In this document: positions 37,928 to 47,460 of the stretch, piece by piece
How positions within the stretch are numbered: position 1 is the first letter of the stretch
Layout: each line of letters starts with the position of its first letter
Source of the DNA: Nanobdellota archaeon
Lineage (GTDB): Archaea; Nanobdellota; Nanobdellia; Pacearchaeales; GW2011-AR1
Assembly (NCBI GenBank): GCA_022561055.1
Contig: JADFRY010000001.1
Span: forward strand, 1-57,024
Direction: 5' to 3'
Length of the DNA stretch: 57,024 nucleotides
Translations under genes and position numbers: made by a program
The notes under the pieces: model-generated
What the model was told of the DNA's origin: nothing
The model's input: the letters and a program-made list of their open reading frames with translations, nothing else
Databases searched by the model: none

Positions 37928-39472
37928 ATGAATGAAGAAATATTAGATTTAGTTAAGGAAAGGGGATTATTACTTGAAAAAGATATTTTTGACCTTTTGA
38001 ATAATTTTAATAATACTGCTCTTGCTAAAAATTTTTTAGAAAGCTTAGAAAAGGTTTCTGGGCAGAAGATTATTACTTCCACTTTATTGACTAAGAATTT
38101 TGAGTATGTACAGAATATAGTAAATGATTTGCCAGGCGAGACAAAAAGTTCTGTAGAGAAAATTTTTGTTAAGATGGGATTGAGTTTAGAGATAAAAAAA
38201 GAGAGTGAGATTAAGAATCATGAGCATGTTATAAGTAAGCAAAGATATCAGATTTTTTATGCAGAATCTAATGATGGAAAGAAAATAGAAGTGAAAGATT
38301 TTGTTAATCATTTTAGGTCTAGATATCAACAGTTGCAGAAAATTTTAGTACAGAGAGAAGGGTTGCAGAATTTAACTTCTATAAATAAAATAGCTGGGAA
38401 CAGACAAAGGATTACAATTATAGGTATTGTGGTCGAGAAAAGAGTCACTAAAAATAAAAATTTAATAATTAAGTTCGAGGATTTAACAGGTGAGATAAAT
38501 ACTTTGGCGAAGGCCGGCACAGAATGTTTTGCAAAAGCTGCGGAGTTGCAGTTGGATGATGTGGTTGCTGTTAAGGCCTCTGGAAATAATGATTTGCTTT
38601 TTATTTATGATATAGTTTATCCCGATGCTATTTTGTTAGAGAAGACCAAGTTTAAGGAGGACATTTGTATTGCTTTTCTTTCAGATGTTCATGCTGGCAG
38701 CAATAAACATTTAGGTAAAGAGTTTGAAAGATTTGTTCAGTGGTTAAATAGTGATAATGAGCTTGCCAAAAAAATAAAATATTTATTTTTTGTTGGAGAT
38801 AATGTCGATGGCATCGGTGTTTTTCCTGGGCAGGAGAGGACACTAGATATAATTAATTTAAAAGATCAATATGATCTTTTAGGTTCTTATTTGGAAAAAA
38901 TTCCTGAGAGGATTACTATGTTTATGTGTCCTGGACAGCACGATTCTGTAAGAGTTGCAGAGCCACAGCCAATTATTGATAATCATTATGGTGCTGCTTT
39001 GCACAAAATACCGAATCTCGTTTTAGTTTCTAATCCGGCAATGGTAAAGTTTATTGAAGATGATAAGGAGTTCAAGGTTTTAATGTATCATGGAGCGAGT
39101 ATTCATAGTTTCATTAATGAAATTGAAGAGTTGAGATTAATGAAAGCGCATAGTTGTCCGGCAAAGGTAGTAAGGCATATGTTGAAGAGGAGACATTTAG
39201 CGCCGAGTCATTCTTCTGTCGTGTATGTGCCAGGAGCTGAGTTTGATCCATTAGTAATTTCAGAAGTGCCAAATGTTATGTGTACTGGAGAAGTGCATAG
39301 GACAGATATAGAGAATTATAATGGTGTTTTGATAATTACTGGGAGTTGTTGGCAGTCTCGAACTGATTTTGAAGAAAAAATCGGGAATATACCAGACCCA
39401 TGTAAAGTTCCTATCTTGAATTTGAAAACGAGTGAATTAAAGATTTTAGATTTTTCAGGAGGGGAAGAATGA
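37928..39472 (+). CDS. polB: DNA polymerase II (PolD) small subunit DP1
   Basis: The start at 37928 (MNEEILDLVKERG) follows a GGTGAG ribosome-binding motif; the TTG eight codons earlier is less likely. The 514-residue protein has an OB domain (RITIIGIVVEKRVTKNKNLI) and a calcineurin-like exonuclease domain: FLSDVHAGSNKH, FVGDNVDGIG, CPGQHDSVR, MYHGASIH and TGEVHRTD. DP1 proofreads for the DP2 polymerase. It overlaps the next gene by 4 bp. Confidence 0.95.
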   Translation: MNEEILDLVKERGLLLEKDIFDLLNNFNNTALAKNFLESLEKVSGQKIITSTLLTKNFEYVQNIVNDLPGETKSSVEKIFVKMGLSLEIKKESEIKNHEHVISKQRYQIFYAESNDGKKIEVKDFVNHFRSRYQQLQKILVQREGLQNLTSINKIAGNRQRITIIGIVVEKRVTKNKNLIIKFEDLTGEINTLAKAGTECFAKAAELQLDDVVAVKASGNNDLLFIYDIVYPDAILLEKTKFKEDICIAFLSDVHAGSNKHLGKEFERFVQWLNSDNELAKKIKYLFFVGDNVDGIGVFPGQERTLDIINLKDQYDLLGSYLEKIPERITMFMCPGQHDSVRVAEPQPIIDNHYGAALHKIPNLVLVSNPAMVKFIEDDKEFKVLMYHGASIHSFINEIEELRLMKAHSCPAKVVRHMLKRRHLAPSHSSVVYVPGAEFDPLVISEVPNVMCTGEVHRTDIENYNGVLIITGSCWQSRTDFEEKIGNIPDPCKVPILNLKTSELKILDFSGGEE

Positions 39473-39798
39473 ATAATAGAGAAATAATTACTCTTTGCGG
39501 GAGCACCAGATTTAAGGAGGAGTTTATGAATGTTATGCGGAGATTAACTTTAGAGGGTAAGATAGTTATCCCTCCTGGTGTTTTTGGACATTCTGATAAT
39601 GAGAGGATTAGCGATGAGGAAAAAAGAAAATTAGACGAATTACATTTAAGGAAGATTGATATTTCTGATAGTATTTTTGTTGTTGATGTTAATGGCTATG
39701 TGGGAGATAGCACTCGAAGAGAGGTCGATTATGCTAAGGAAAATAGTAAGGGAATTTATTTTTATTCAAGAGAATTTGAAGGAGGAAAAGCAAAATGA
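39469..39798 (+). CDS. Nucleoside 2-deoxyribosyltransferase-like protein
   Basis: The 109 residues keep the fold signature ITLCGSTRFKEEFMNVMRRL, LHLRKIDISDSIFVVDVNGY and an acidic STRREVDYAKE. These match a Rossmann-like nucleoside deoxyribosyltransferase group, which moves deoxyribose between bases or clears damaged nucleotides. It overlaps both polymerase subunit genes by 4 bp on each side. That placement suggests a nucleotide-pool or DNA-synthesis role, though the reaction is unproven. Confidence 0.75.
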   Translation: MNNREIITLCGSTRFKEEFMNVMRRLTLEGKIVIPPGVFGHSDNERISDEEKRKLDELHLRKIDISDSIFVVDVNGYVGDSTRREVDYAKENSKGIYFYSREFEGGKAK

Positions 39799-42700
39799 AC
39801 ATAAACCAATATTTTAAACATATCCAAGAAAAAATTGATGAAAGTTATAGAGTTGCAGAGTCTGCGAGATCGAAGGGACTCGACCCATTATCCTATGTGG
39901 AAGTTCCGCAGGCAAAGTCTTTCGCCGAGAGAGTTGTTGGATTGATTTCTGTTGTTTATCCACAGATAACAAATACGAAAATTGTTAAAAGAATAATTGA
40001 GCTGGAGAAAGAATTTAGTTCTTTGGATCCTGCTATCGCTTTGACAATTGCAGAAGAAGTTTCTAAAGAGAAATTTTGCAAATTTAAAGACCATCATGAA
40101 GCTATAGAAGCAGGAATTAGGATTGGTTTAGCTTACATGACTTTAGGAGTAGTGTCTAGTCCTATCGAAGGTTTTGTACAATTGAAATTAAATAAAACTT
40201 CCGAAGGAAAAGATTATTTCGTTCCTTTTTATTCTGGTCCGATTAGGTCTGCCGGCGGCACAGAAGCTGCGTTTTCTTTAGTTATCATTGATTACCTAAG
40301 AGAGATTTTTGGGTATGCAAAATATGATCCTTGGGAAGATGAGGTAAAGAGAGGAATACATGAATGCTATGAATATCATGAGAGGGTGACTAATTTACAA
40401 TATTTACCTTCTGAGAAAGAGCTGGAATTTTTAATGAAGAATATTCCTGTTCAAGTCGCTGGTGATCCTAGCGAAAGTAGAGAGGTTTATAATTATAAGG
40501 ATTTGCCGAGGGTCGAGACTAATTTCATTAGGGGTGGGTTTGCTTTAGTAATGGGAGAAGCAATGGCGCAGAAAGCTCCTAAAGTCTTAGCAAGAATTAA
40601 GAAACTTAAAAAACAAGGATTTAAACTTTCTGATTGGGATTGGTTAGAGGATTTTGTTAAGTTGCAGAAAAAAATTGGAGATGATAAAACAATAGGAAGT
40701 TCTAGCAGTGCCACTTATATAAAAGACATAGTTGCCGGAAGGCCTATTCTTGGGCATCCTAGCAAATCAGGATCTTTTAGGTTGAGGTATGGAAGATGCA
40801 GAAATACAGGTTATTCGACTCTTGCTTTGCATCCCGCGACCATGGCGATTACAGGGGATTTTATTGCTGTTGGCACGCAATTGAAAATAGAAAAGCCAAC
40901 TAAGGGTTGCACAATAGCTTGTTGCGATAGTATTGATGGACCAATTGTTAAATTTAAGGACGGCAGTGTAAGACAAATAAGTGATTTTGAGGAAGCCAGA
41001 AGAATTTATAAAGAAGTACAAGAGATTTTGTATTTAGGGGATATTTTAGTTCCGTATGGAGATTTTTTGAATAGAAATCATTTATTGATAAAGCCAGGAT
41101 ATGTTGAACAGTATTGGCTTGAGCAGTTATTAGCTAAAGAAGGAAAGAGTTCAATGTTTCCGAGTTTTGAAGAAGCCTTGAGAATTTCTGAGAAATATAG
41201 GATTCCTTTACATCCTAGTTTTATTTATTATTGGAGCCAGATTTCTTATGATGAATTTTTAGCTTTTGTAGATTGGCTTGCTCACGGAAGGATAGACAGC
41301 ACTGAAAATAAAATGATTTTACCTTATGGGAAAACAGATAGAGAAAGATTTGCAAAAGGCAAGAGGGCTTTGGAATTAATTGGCTGTGAGCATAAAGTTA
41401 GTATTGAGAATGTTGTTCTAAATAAGAAAGATAGTAATGCCTTGTTATTTAATTTTGGTTTAAATTTCATGACAACGAACTTAGAAAAAGAAATTGATGA
41501 GATGATTAAAAGAATTCCTAAGAATAATGGGGATGTTCTCGGTGTTGTTAATTTTCTTTGTAAATTTGAAATTAAAGACAAGGCGGGTACTTTCATAGGT
41601 GCAAGAATGGGAAGGCCTGAAAAAGCCAAGCTTAGGAAATTGACAGGGAGCCCACATGTTTTGTTTCCTGTTGGTAGCGAGGGAGGAAGATTGCGTAGTA
41701 TACAGTCTGCAATAGATGTGGGAAGTATAAAATCAGATTTTCCTATTTATTATTGCTCTGATTGCGATAAAGAAACAATTTATCCTATTTGTGAGAAATG
41801 TAAAAATCTATGTAAGAAAATGAATTATTGTCCTTCTTGTGATAGAAATTATGACGGGAAATGTCATGAACATGATAATATTCTGTCTTTTAGGAATAGA
41901 CGCATCGATATAAGAAATTATTTTGATCATGCTAAGAAATTAGTTGGTTTGAGGATTGAAGAAATTCCTGTCGTGATCAAAGGTGTGAGAGGAACTTCGA
42001 GCGAGGATCACAGTTGTGAGAATTTAGCTAAGGGAATTTTGAGAGCAAAGTATAACTTACACGTCAATAAAGATGGAACAATAAGATATGACATGACTGA
42101 GATGCCGTTGACTCATTTTAAACCAAAGGAGATTGGCACTTCTATAGAAAAATTAAGGGAATTGGGTTATTTGGAAGATATGCATGGAAAGGTTTTAGAA
42201 AATGAGGAGCAAATTTTAGAGATATTTCCTCATGATATTATTCTGCCTGCTTGTCCTGATTCGCAGAATGAAAGCGCAGATGATGTTTTTTTAAAAGTTA
42301 GTCAATTTATTGATGAAGAATTAGAAAAAATATATGGTTTAAAAAGATTTTTTAATGCAAAAACTAAGGGGGTGCTTATTGGAGAGTTGTTTGCTTGTAT
42401 TGCCCCGCATATTTGTACTGCTGTTATAGGAAGAGTGATAGGATTTTCTAAGACTCAGGCATTTTTAGCGAGTCCATACATACATGCAGCTATGAGGCGA
42501 GATACCGATGGCGATGAAGCAGCAGTGATATTTTTAATGGATATGCTTATTAATTTTTCTAGGAAATTTTTACCTGCTCATAGAGGGGGAACGCAAGATG
42601 CGCCATTGGTTTTAAATACACATATTAGGGCTGGTGAAGTTGACGATATGATTTTTGATGTAGATGTTGGAAAGAAAATACCTTTAGGATTGTATGAAGC

Positions 42701-43250
42701 TGCTGAGAAAGAAGAGCATCCTGGAAATATAAAAATGGAGCAAGTCAGAGGAAGAATCGGTGGCAATAGAGAATTTAAAGATATATTTTTTTCTTACGAT
42801 ACCGATGACATTAATATTGCTCCTCTTTGTTCTAGTTATAAGACTTTGCCGACGATGCAGGAAAAAGTAGAGAAACAAATGACTCTCTGTAAAAAGATTA
42901 GGGCGGTCGATGTGAGTGATGTCGCTCGTTTAATTATTGAGAGGCATTTTATTAGAGATATACGAGGCAATTTAAGAAAGTTTTCTATGCAAGTTTTTAG
43001 GTGCGTGGGATGTAATCAGAAGTTTAGAAGGCCATCGCTGAGAGGGAAATGCACTAAGTGCGGCGGCAAGATTATTTTTACAATTTCAGAGGGCAGTATT
43101 ATTAAATATATGCAGGCAGCATTGGATTTAGCTAAGACGTTTGGTGTGAGTTCTTATTTATTGGAATGTTTGGAATTGACTCGAAAAGATATAGAGGGAA
43201 TTTTTGGAAGAGAGAAAGAGAAGCAGGAAAGTATTAGCAAATGGTTCTGA
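39795..43250 (+). CDS. polC: DNA polymerase II (PolD) large subunit DP2
   Basis: The 1151-residue catalytic subunit is intact and carries no intein. Seen motifs are FYSGPIRSAGGTEAAFS, LHPATMAITGDFIAVGTQ, a zinc cluster (YYCSDCDKE; ICEKCKNLCKKMNYCPSCD), the catalytic acids in RRDTDGDEAAVIFLMD (about 903-918) and a C-terminal zinc site (VGCNQKF; KCTKCGGK). The last residues, QESISKWF, look like a PCNA-interacting PIP box. PolD is the replicative polymerase of most archaea outside the Thermoproteota. Confidence 0.97.
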   Translation: MNINQYFKHIQEKIDESYRVAESARSKGLDPLSYVEVPQAKSFAERVVGLISVVYPQITNTKIVKRIIELEKEFSSLDPAIALTIAEEVSKEKFCKFKDHHEAIEAGIRIGLAYMTLGVVSSPIEGFVQLKLNKTSEGKDYFVPFYSGPIRSAGGTEAAFSLVIIDYLREIFGYAKYDPWEDEVKRGIHECYEYHERVTNLQYLPSEKELEFLMKNIPVQVAGDPSESREVYNYKDLPRVETNFIRGGFALVMGEAMAQKAPKVLARIKKLKKQGFKLSDWDWLEDFVKLQKKIGDDKTIGSSSSATYIKDIVAGRPILGHPSKSGSFRLRYGRCRNTGYSTLALHPATMAITGDFIAVGTQLKIEKPTKGCTIACCDSIDGPIVKFKDGSVRQISDFEEARRIYKEVQEILYLGDILVPYGDFLNRNHLLIKPGYVEQYWLEQLLAKEGKSSMFPSFEEALRISEKYRIPLHPSFIYYWSQISYDEFLAFVDWLAHGRIDSTENKMILPYGKTDRERFAKGKRALELIGCEHKVSIENVVLNKKDSNALLFNFGLNFMTTNLEKEIDEMIKRIPKNNGDVLGVVNFLCKFEIKDKAGTFIGARMGRPEKAKLRKLTGSPHVLFPVGSEGGRLRSIQSAIDVGSIKSDFPIYYCSDCDKETIYPICEKCKNLCKKMNYCPSCDRNYDGKCHEHDNILSFRNRRIDIRNYFDHAKKLVGLRIEEIPVVIKGVRGTSSEDHSCENLAKGILRAKYNLHVNKDGTIRYDMTEMPLTHFKPKEIGTSIEKLRELGYLEDMHGKVLENEEQILEIFPHDIILPACPDSQNESADDVFLKVSQFIDEELEKIYGLKRFFNAKTKGVLIGELFACIAPHICTAVIGRVIGFSKTQAFLASPYIHAAMRRDTDGDEAAVIFLMDMLINFSRKFLPAHRGGTQDAPLVLNTHIRAGEVDDMIFDVDVGKKIPLGLYEAAEKEEHPGNIKMEQVRGRIGGNREFKDIFFSYDTDDINIAPLCSSYKTLPTMQEKVEKQMTLCKKIRAVDVSDVARLIIERHFIRDIRGNLRKFSMQVFRCVGCNQKFRRPSLRGKCTKCGGKIIFTISEGSIIKYMQAALDLAKTFGVSSYLLECLELTRKDIEGIFGREKEKQESISKWF

Positions 43251-43317
43251 ACTGAGCGAGGAAGATTAAGATTTAATTTTAAATCAAATAAAACAATATC
43301 GTCGGTCCCCACAATTC

Positions 43318-44517
43318 TCAGATTAGATAGAATAGAATCGTCGGAATTAAGAGCACTCCCATTAAATTTATTCTTCTGGCTCCAGATAGGATTGTGAATA
43401 TGCCTAAAGAAGTTGCAATTATAAAGACTAACAATCCGAGGAGGTTTGAAAATATTATTGTTATGACTAACAATATGAACAAGACAATTAGTGAGAGAGC
43501 TCTGTAATTTATCTTCGTTATATGTTTTGCTGTGAATTTTGATATGTTGATTGCGATGATGAATGCTAATATTCCTGATATTACTATTGCACCTATGATT
43601 ATTGTTAAGTCTGTCAGGGTTATTTCTTTAAGAATTTCTTTTATTGCGACTGCTGCCCCGGTTCTCGTTCTTCCTATGCTGAATAAAGTTATAAAACTGA
43701 GTCCTATGACTATTGTATTTATTCCACCGAGCATTATGAGAAAGCCCTTTTTTGATTGTCCTATGAATTCAGAACCGATTACTGCTGCGTGACCTGCCCC
43801 AATACCTGGAAGAAAAGAACATAAAGGTGCAGAGATTATTGAGCCGAGAGTCGCTTTAAAAAATTCTTTTTTTGAAGGATTTATTTTTTTCAAAGGAGGT
43901 ATTTTTTGTTTTGTGATTTTTGTTTTGGCTTTCATACTTAAGATTAAAGCTGACGAGCCGAAGATACCAGTAAGTAATGGAAGAAGAGGCTGTTTAATTG
44001 GAAGATTTAATGCAGCAAAACCTAAAAACCCTGCCAGTAAGAAAATTGTTAAAGATGTTAGAATTTTTTCTTCTCTGAATATCATATAAAGAGAAATAAA
44101 TATAAGAATAAATGGAAGAATGAGTTTTGCTGTTTCAAAAATTATGGGAATTAAATAGATGAAGACAGGAGTAAATAATAAAATTATTAACAATGCAGAT
44201 AATGAGCCATAAAGTGTTAAGACGACAGCTTCGTGAGCAAGACCTTGTTTTAGCATTTGATGTCCTGGCAAGACTGAGAGAAAAGTATCTTCTTCCGGTG
44301 CGCCTAAAAAAACAGAAGGAATAAAATCTAGAAAGGTGTGAGCTATTGCCATAGAAGCTATGAATACTGCTGGAATGATCAAAGGAAAACCTTGGAAGAT
44401 AACTATATTAGATATTAATATGACTGCTATTAGATTTATATGAATTCCAGGAGTTAGGCCGGTGATGGTGCCGACTATAAGTCCTAATACTAGTGCGATG
44501 AGCAGTTCAGGAATCAT
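43318..44517 (-). CDS. TctA/DUF112-like membrane protein (COG1784)
   Basis: The 399 residues contain about ten membrane helices. The N-terminal VGTITGLTPGIHINLIAV and the mid-protein SAPLCSFLPGIGAGHAAVIG are the paired Gly/Pro loops of the TctA tripartite-tricarboxylate family and its archaeal COG1784 branch. TctA normally needs TctB and TctC, neither of which is here. Substrate and mode are unknown. It is divergent from a secreted-protein gene across a shared TATA box. Confidence 0.75.
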   Translation of the reverse strand: MIPELLIALVLGLIVGTITGLTPGIHINLIAVILISNIVIFQGFPLIIPAVFIASMAIAHTFLDFIPSVFLGAPEEDTFLSVLPGHQMLKQGLAHEAVVLTLYGSLSALLIILLFTPVFIYLIPIIFETAKLILPFILIFISLYMIFREEKILTSLTIFLLAGFLGFAALNLPIKQPLLPLLTGIFGSSALILSMKAKTKITKQKIPPLKKINPSKKEFFKATLGSIISAPLCSFLPGIGAGHAAVIGSEFIGQSKKGFLIMLGGINTIVIGLSFITLFSIGRTRTGAAVAIKEILKEITLTDLTIIIGAIVISGILAFIIAINISKFTAKHITKINYRALSLIVLFILLVITIIFSNLLGLLVFIIATSLGIFTILSGARRINLMGVLLIPTILFYLI

Positions 44518-44533
44518 TTTGTCAATAAGTTAA

Positions 44534-44542
44534 TTTTATAAA
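44534..44542. promoter_or_regulatory. Shared TATA box between the TctA-like gene and the secreted-protein gene
   Basis: TTTTATAAA is centred 21 bp from the minus-strand ATG (44517) and 26 bp from the plus-strand ATG (44564). Confidence 0.5.
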
Positions 44543-44563
44543 GTTAGAAATATTAAAATAGTT

Positions 44564-46436
44564 ATGCAAAAGAGTGGTGTTTTATTTTTATTTGTTTTCC
44601 TTTTTGTAGCTAGTATTTTAATTTCTGGAGTAATTCATGCACAAGAAGAAGTATATAGAGAAGAAGATATTGGGGCTGGTGTTGAAGATGAATTTCTAGA
44701 ATTCGCGCCCGAAGAATTTCTAGAGGGTGAATTTGATGAAGAAATTGGAGAGCTAGTGAGAGAGGCCGAAGGATTTGATGAAGAGTTAGAAGTTGATGCT
44801 GGAACTGTTCCTGGTAGCATTTTTTATGGGGTTGATGAATTTTTTGATAGATTTGCAGATGAGGGAAAAGTTAGAGAAGAGAAGATTGCAGAAATGAAGG
44901 TTGTTGCTGAAGGGTGTGGGCAGGGAGATCAGAAAGCATGCGATAATTTACAAGTGGCTTTTGAAAGTTATAAAAAGCACGCAGATGAATTTGAGAGAGA
45001 AGTTGCACCTGAAGAAAGAGAAGAAGCTAAGAGAAGCTCTGAAGCAATAAGAGGTACTCTTATTAGAGAGATAGCGAAAGATATTCCTCCAACTTTGAAG
45101 GATGAATATGTTAGAGAGATTATAGGTAAAGAAGCAGATATTGCAACTTCTGCAGAGATTGCATTTAAAATCAAAGAATTATGTGAGGCTCTTTCTGAAC
45201 TCGACCCACTTGAATATTCACGTGTTTGTAGAACTAAAGATGACGCCCCTGATTGGCATAGAAAGTTAGATAGCGATCTAACTGGGGAGCAAGAGAGAGT
45301 AGCTAAAGAATTTTTTAAGATCATGAGCCAGTGTATTGAGACGAGCGGGAGAGATTGTAATTGTGCGGGTATCCCTGTTCCAGCTTTTGCAGATCTATGT
45401 GCAGAAGTCGCACCTTTGGAGGCTATGTGTGATGATGATAGTATTCCAGAGGAAGAGGCTGAGGCTGTTTGTGATAAAGTAGATGCGCTGACCAGAGGAT
45501 ATTGAAGATTTGTTACCTGATTTTTTGATCGATGTATTGGATGAAGTTATTGAGGGATTTGAAGGAGATGAGTTTGAGCATCATGGTCCTCCTAGAGAAT
45601 GTAGGGAAGCCGGAGTAACTGATAGACAAGGTTGTATGAGAATAATGATTCTTGAGAGTGATGAGATTCCTAGAGAATGTAGGAGCGCTTTATCGGATGC
45701 ATTGGATAGGGGTGTGACTAGCGAAAGGAAGTTTAGAGAGATTTGTGAGGAGATAATGTATGACCAATACGCGCCTTCAGTATGTGCAGAAAGAGGCATA
45801 ACAGATTCTAAAGAATGCGCGGGACTTTTTGAAGGTGGTGAGTTTGATAGACGAGGGCCGGGGCATGGTTTTGATTTTAGGAGCTGTGCAGGTATGGAAG
45901 ATCCACAAGAGAGATTGCAGTGTTATGATGGAGGTTTTGAAGGAGATTTTCATGAAGGAGGGAGTTTTGAGGAGAGATTAGCGGAAACATTTGAGAGGGA
46001 GAGGCAGTGTGCGAGAAGCTGCGCTGATCAAGGCAAACCATGGGATTTTTCTGGCGGAACATGTCGTTGTGGTGATGTTTCCGATCGTCGTGATTATAGT
46101 GAGTATTATGATCGAGAGCGAGGTGATTATAGAGGATATGGAGGAGGAGACTTTGATTGTGCAGTAGCATTATGTCAACAGGGAACTACTTGTGTGCAGG
46201 GTGTTGGTTGCGTGCCTGATAATGGTGGAGGGTTTAGCCCGCCAGAAAGATATGGGGGAGAATTTCCACCACCTGAATGCCCACCAGATACGTATTGGGA
46301 TGGAAGCACATGTGTAAGTCCAGAGCTAAGTCCTGAACCTTATCCAGAGCCTGAATCAGGGACAAGTGGATCTGGAACAATAACTGGAGGATTCATAACA
46401 GGAAACGCATTCTTAGATTATTATTTTAGATGGTGA
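44564..46436 (+). pseudogene. Cys-rich secreted protein split by a frameshift
   Basis: ORF 1 (44564-45505) has a signal peptide (VLFLFVFLFVASILISGVIHA, quoted in part), an acidic region and a DUF5667-like segment (VPGSIFYGVDEFFDRFADE). ORF 2 (45510 on) begins with a weak TTG and no signal, yet its frame continues ORF 1 exactly as PEDIEDLLPDFLIDVLDE right after the TGA at 45489-45491. Joining them by a 1-base removal or 2-base addition gives about 623 residues. The second half is rich in Cys, Gly and Asp and ends TITGGFITGNAFLDYYFRW. It could be sequencing error, real decay or frameshifting. Confidence 0.6.
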
Positions 46437-46559
46437 GGATGATTTAGAATAAAGTTGATTTTTTAATTAATCTTTTGATTCATATTCTTCTATCGTCGTG
46501 TAAATAGGACCTTGTGGTTTTAGTTCTGAAGTTTTTAAAAAAATTACAAAACTTATATT

Positions 46560-46573
46560 GGTGTTACAACACC
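46560..46573. promoter_or_regulatory. Perfect 14-bp palindrome at the nuclease gene promoter
   Basis: GGTGTTACAACACC reads the same on both strands. It directly follows the TATA-like ACTTATATT, placing it over the expected transcription start of the gene at 46609. This is a typical repressor position. Confidence 0.6.
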
Positions 46574-46608
46574 GTAAAAACTAATAGGGGTAAAAAATAG
46601 GTGCCATT

Positions 46609-47448
46609 ATGGAAGGCGTGATTAGGCATCTTACAAATGATAAAGAAGATCTAGTTGTAATAACCGAACATGGATTCAGACAATGGCAAGTAAAAAAATA
46701 TATACAAGGAATCACAGAACTTGAAGATTTAGTAAGAAAATATTTCAAAAGATCTGTGTCACTTCCGATAAACCAATATGGGAGAGATAGTCTGATTTTA
46801 AACTCTATACTGGAACAGGGAGTTGAAATACAAACTTTAGAGTCAGATGACAGAGATGTATTTTTAGGTACTTTTGTTGATGGAGTGCTTTTGGCTGCGC
46901 ATCCTGGCTTGTCTTGGGAAGATTACTTAGAATATTCTTCAGACTCGCCTGCATGTACGCAAGGTGAATTAGGACACTGGATAGAAGCTTTCGTCTCTAA
47001 ACTAAGAGACTCTCCAAATCTTATTGGCCTTCCTCCAGAAGGAAATTTTTTTAGAGAAGTGAGACTTAATAACGCTCTCTGGCGAAGATTTCGTTCATAC
47101 CGACAATTTCAAAGATATTGTATTTACGGTTTTGAACCAGTACAAGGAGCAGTAGGTATAGCTCAGCCTGATTTGATGTATGATAGTGATATTCCAAGAG
47201 TTATAGAAATAAAATGTATAGGTAGCACTAGTCAATGCAAAACAAGACACGCAACTGGCAATGTACCAAATAAACAACTACAACTTTCGCATCATTTTTT
47301 AAGCAGAAATTTCGCGAAAAAACCAGAACTAGTCTCGGTACAACTTCACGGCATCGATCCACAAAGAATAAGGGTTTTGCGCTATTCGTATGACGAAAGA
47401 ACAGACTCGTTCATTTTCAACGGCGGGGAAAATTGGCGTAATATCTAA
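46609..47448 (+). CDS. PD-(D/E)XK nuclease-like protein
   Basis: The 279-residue protein has QPDLMYDSDIPRVIEIKC (about 189-206): an Asp, then ExK after a strand, the PD-(D/E)XK catalytic arrangement. Helices before it (QGELGHWIEAFVSKLRDS) may supply the usual upstream Glu. Members include repair, restriction and phage-defence nucleases; which one this is cannot be told. Upstream is a 172-bp spacer with a palindromic candidate operator. No methyltransferase partner is adjacent. A GGTG ribosome-binding motif lies just before the ATG. Confidence 0.6.
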   Translation: MEGVIRHLTNDKEDLVVITEHGFRQWQVKKYIQGITELEDLVRKYFKRSVSLPINQYGRDSLILNSILEQGVEIQTLESDDRDVFLGTFVDGVLLAAHPGLSWEDYLEYSSDSPACTQGELGHWIEAFVSKLRDSPNLIGLPPEGNFFREVRLNNALWRRFRSYRQFQRYCIYGFEPVQGAVGIAQPDLMYDSDIPRVIEIKCIGSTSQCKTRHATGNVPNKQLQLSHHFLSRNFAKKPELVSVQLHGIDPQRIRVLRYSYDERTDSFIFNGGENWRNI

Positions 47449-47460
47449 GTTATTCTTGCA

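Noticed and set aside
44635-46170. Minus-strand ORFs opposite the Cys-rich protein
   Set aside because: They arise from biased acidic and Gly-rich codons on the coding strand.
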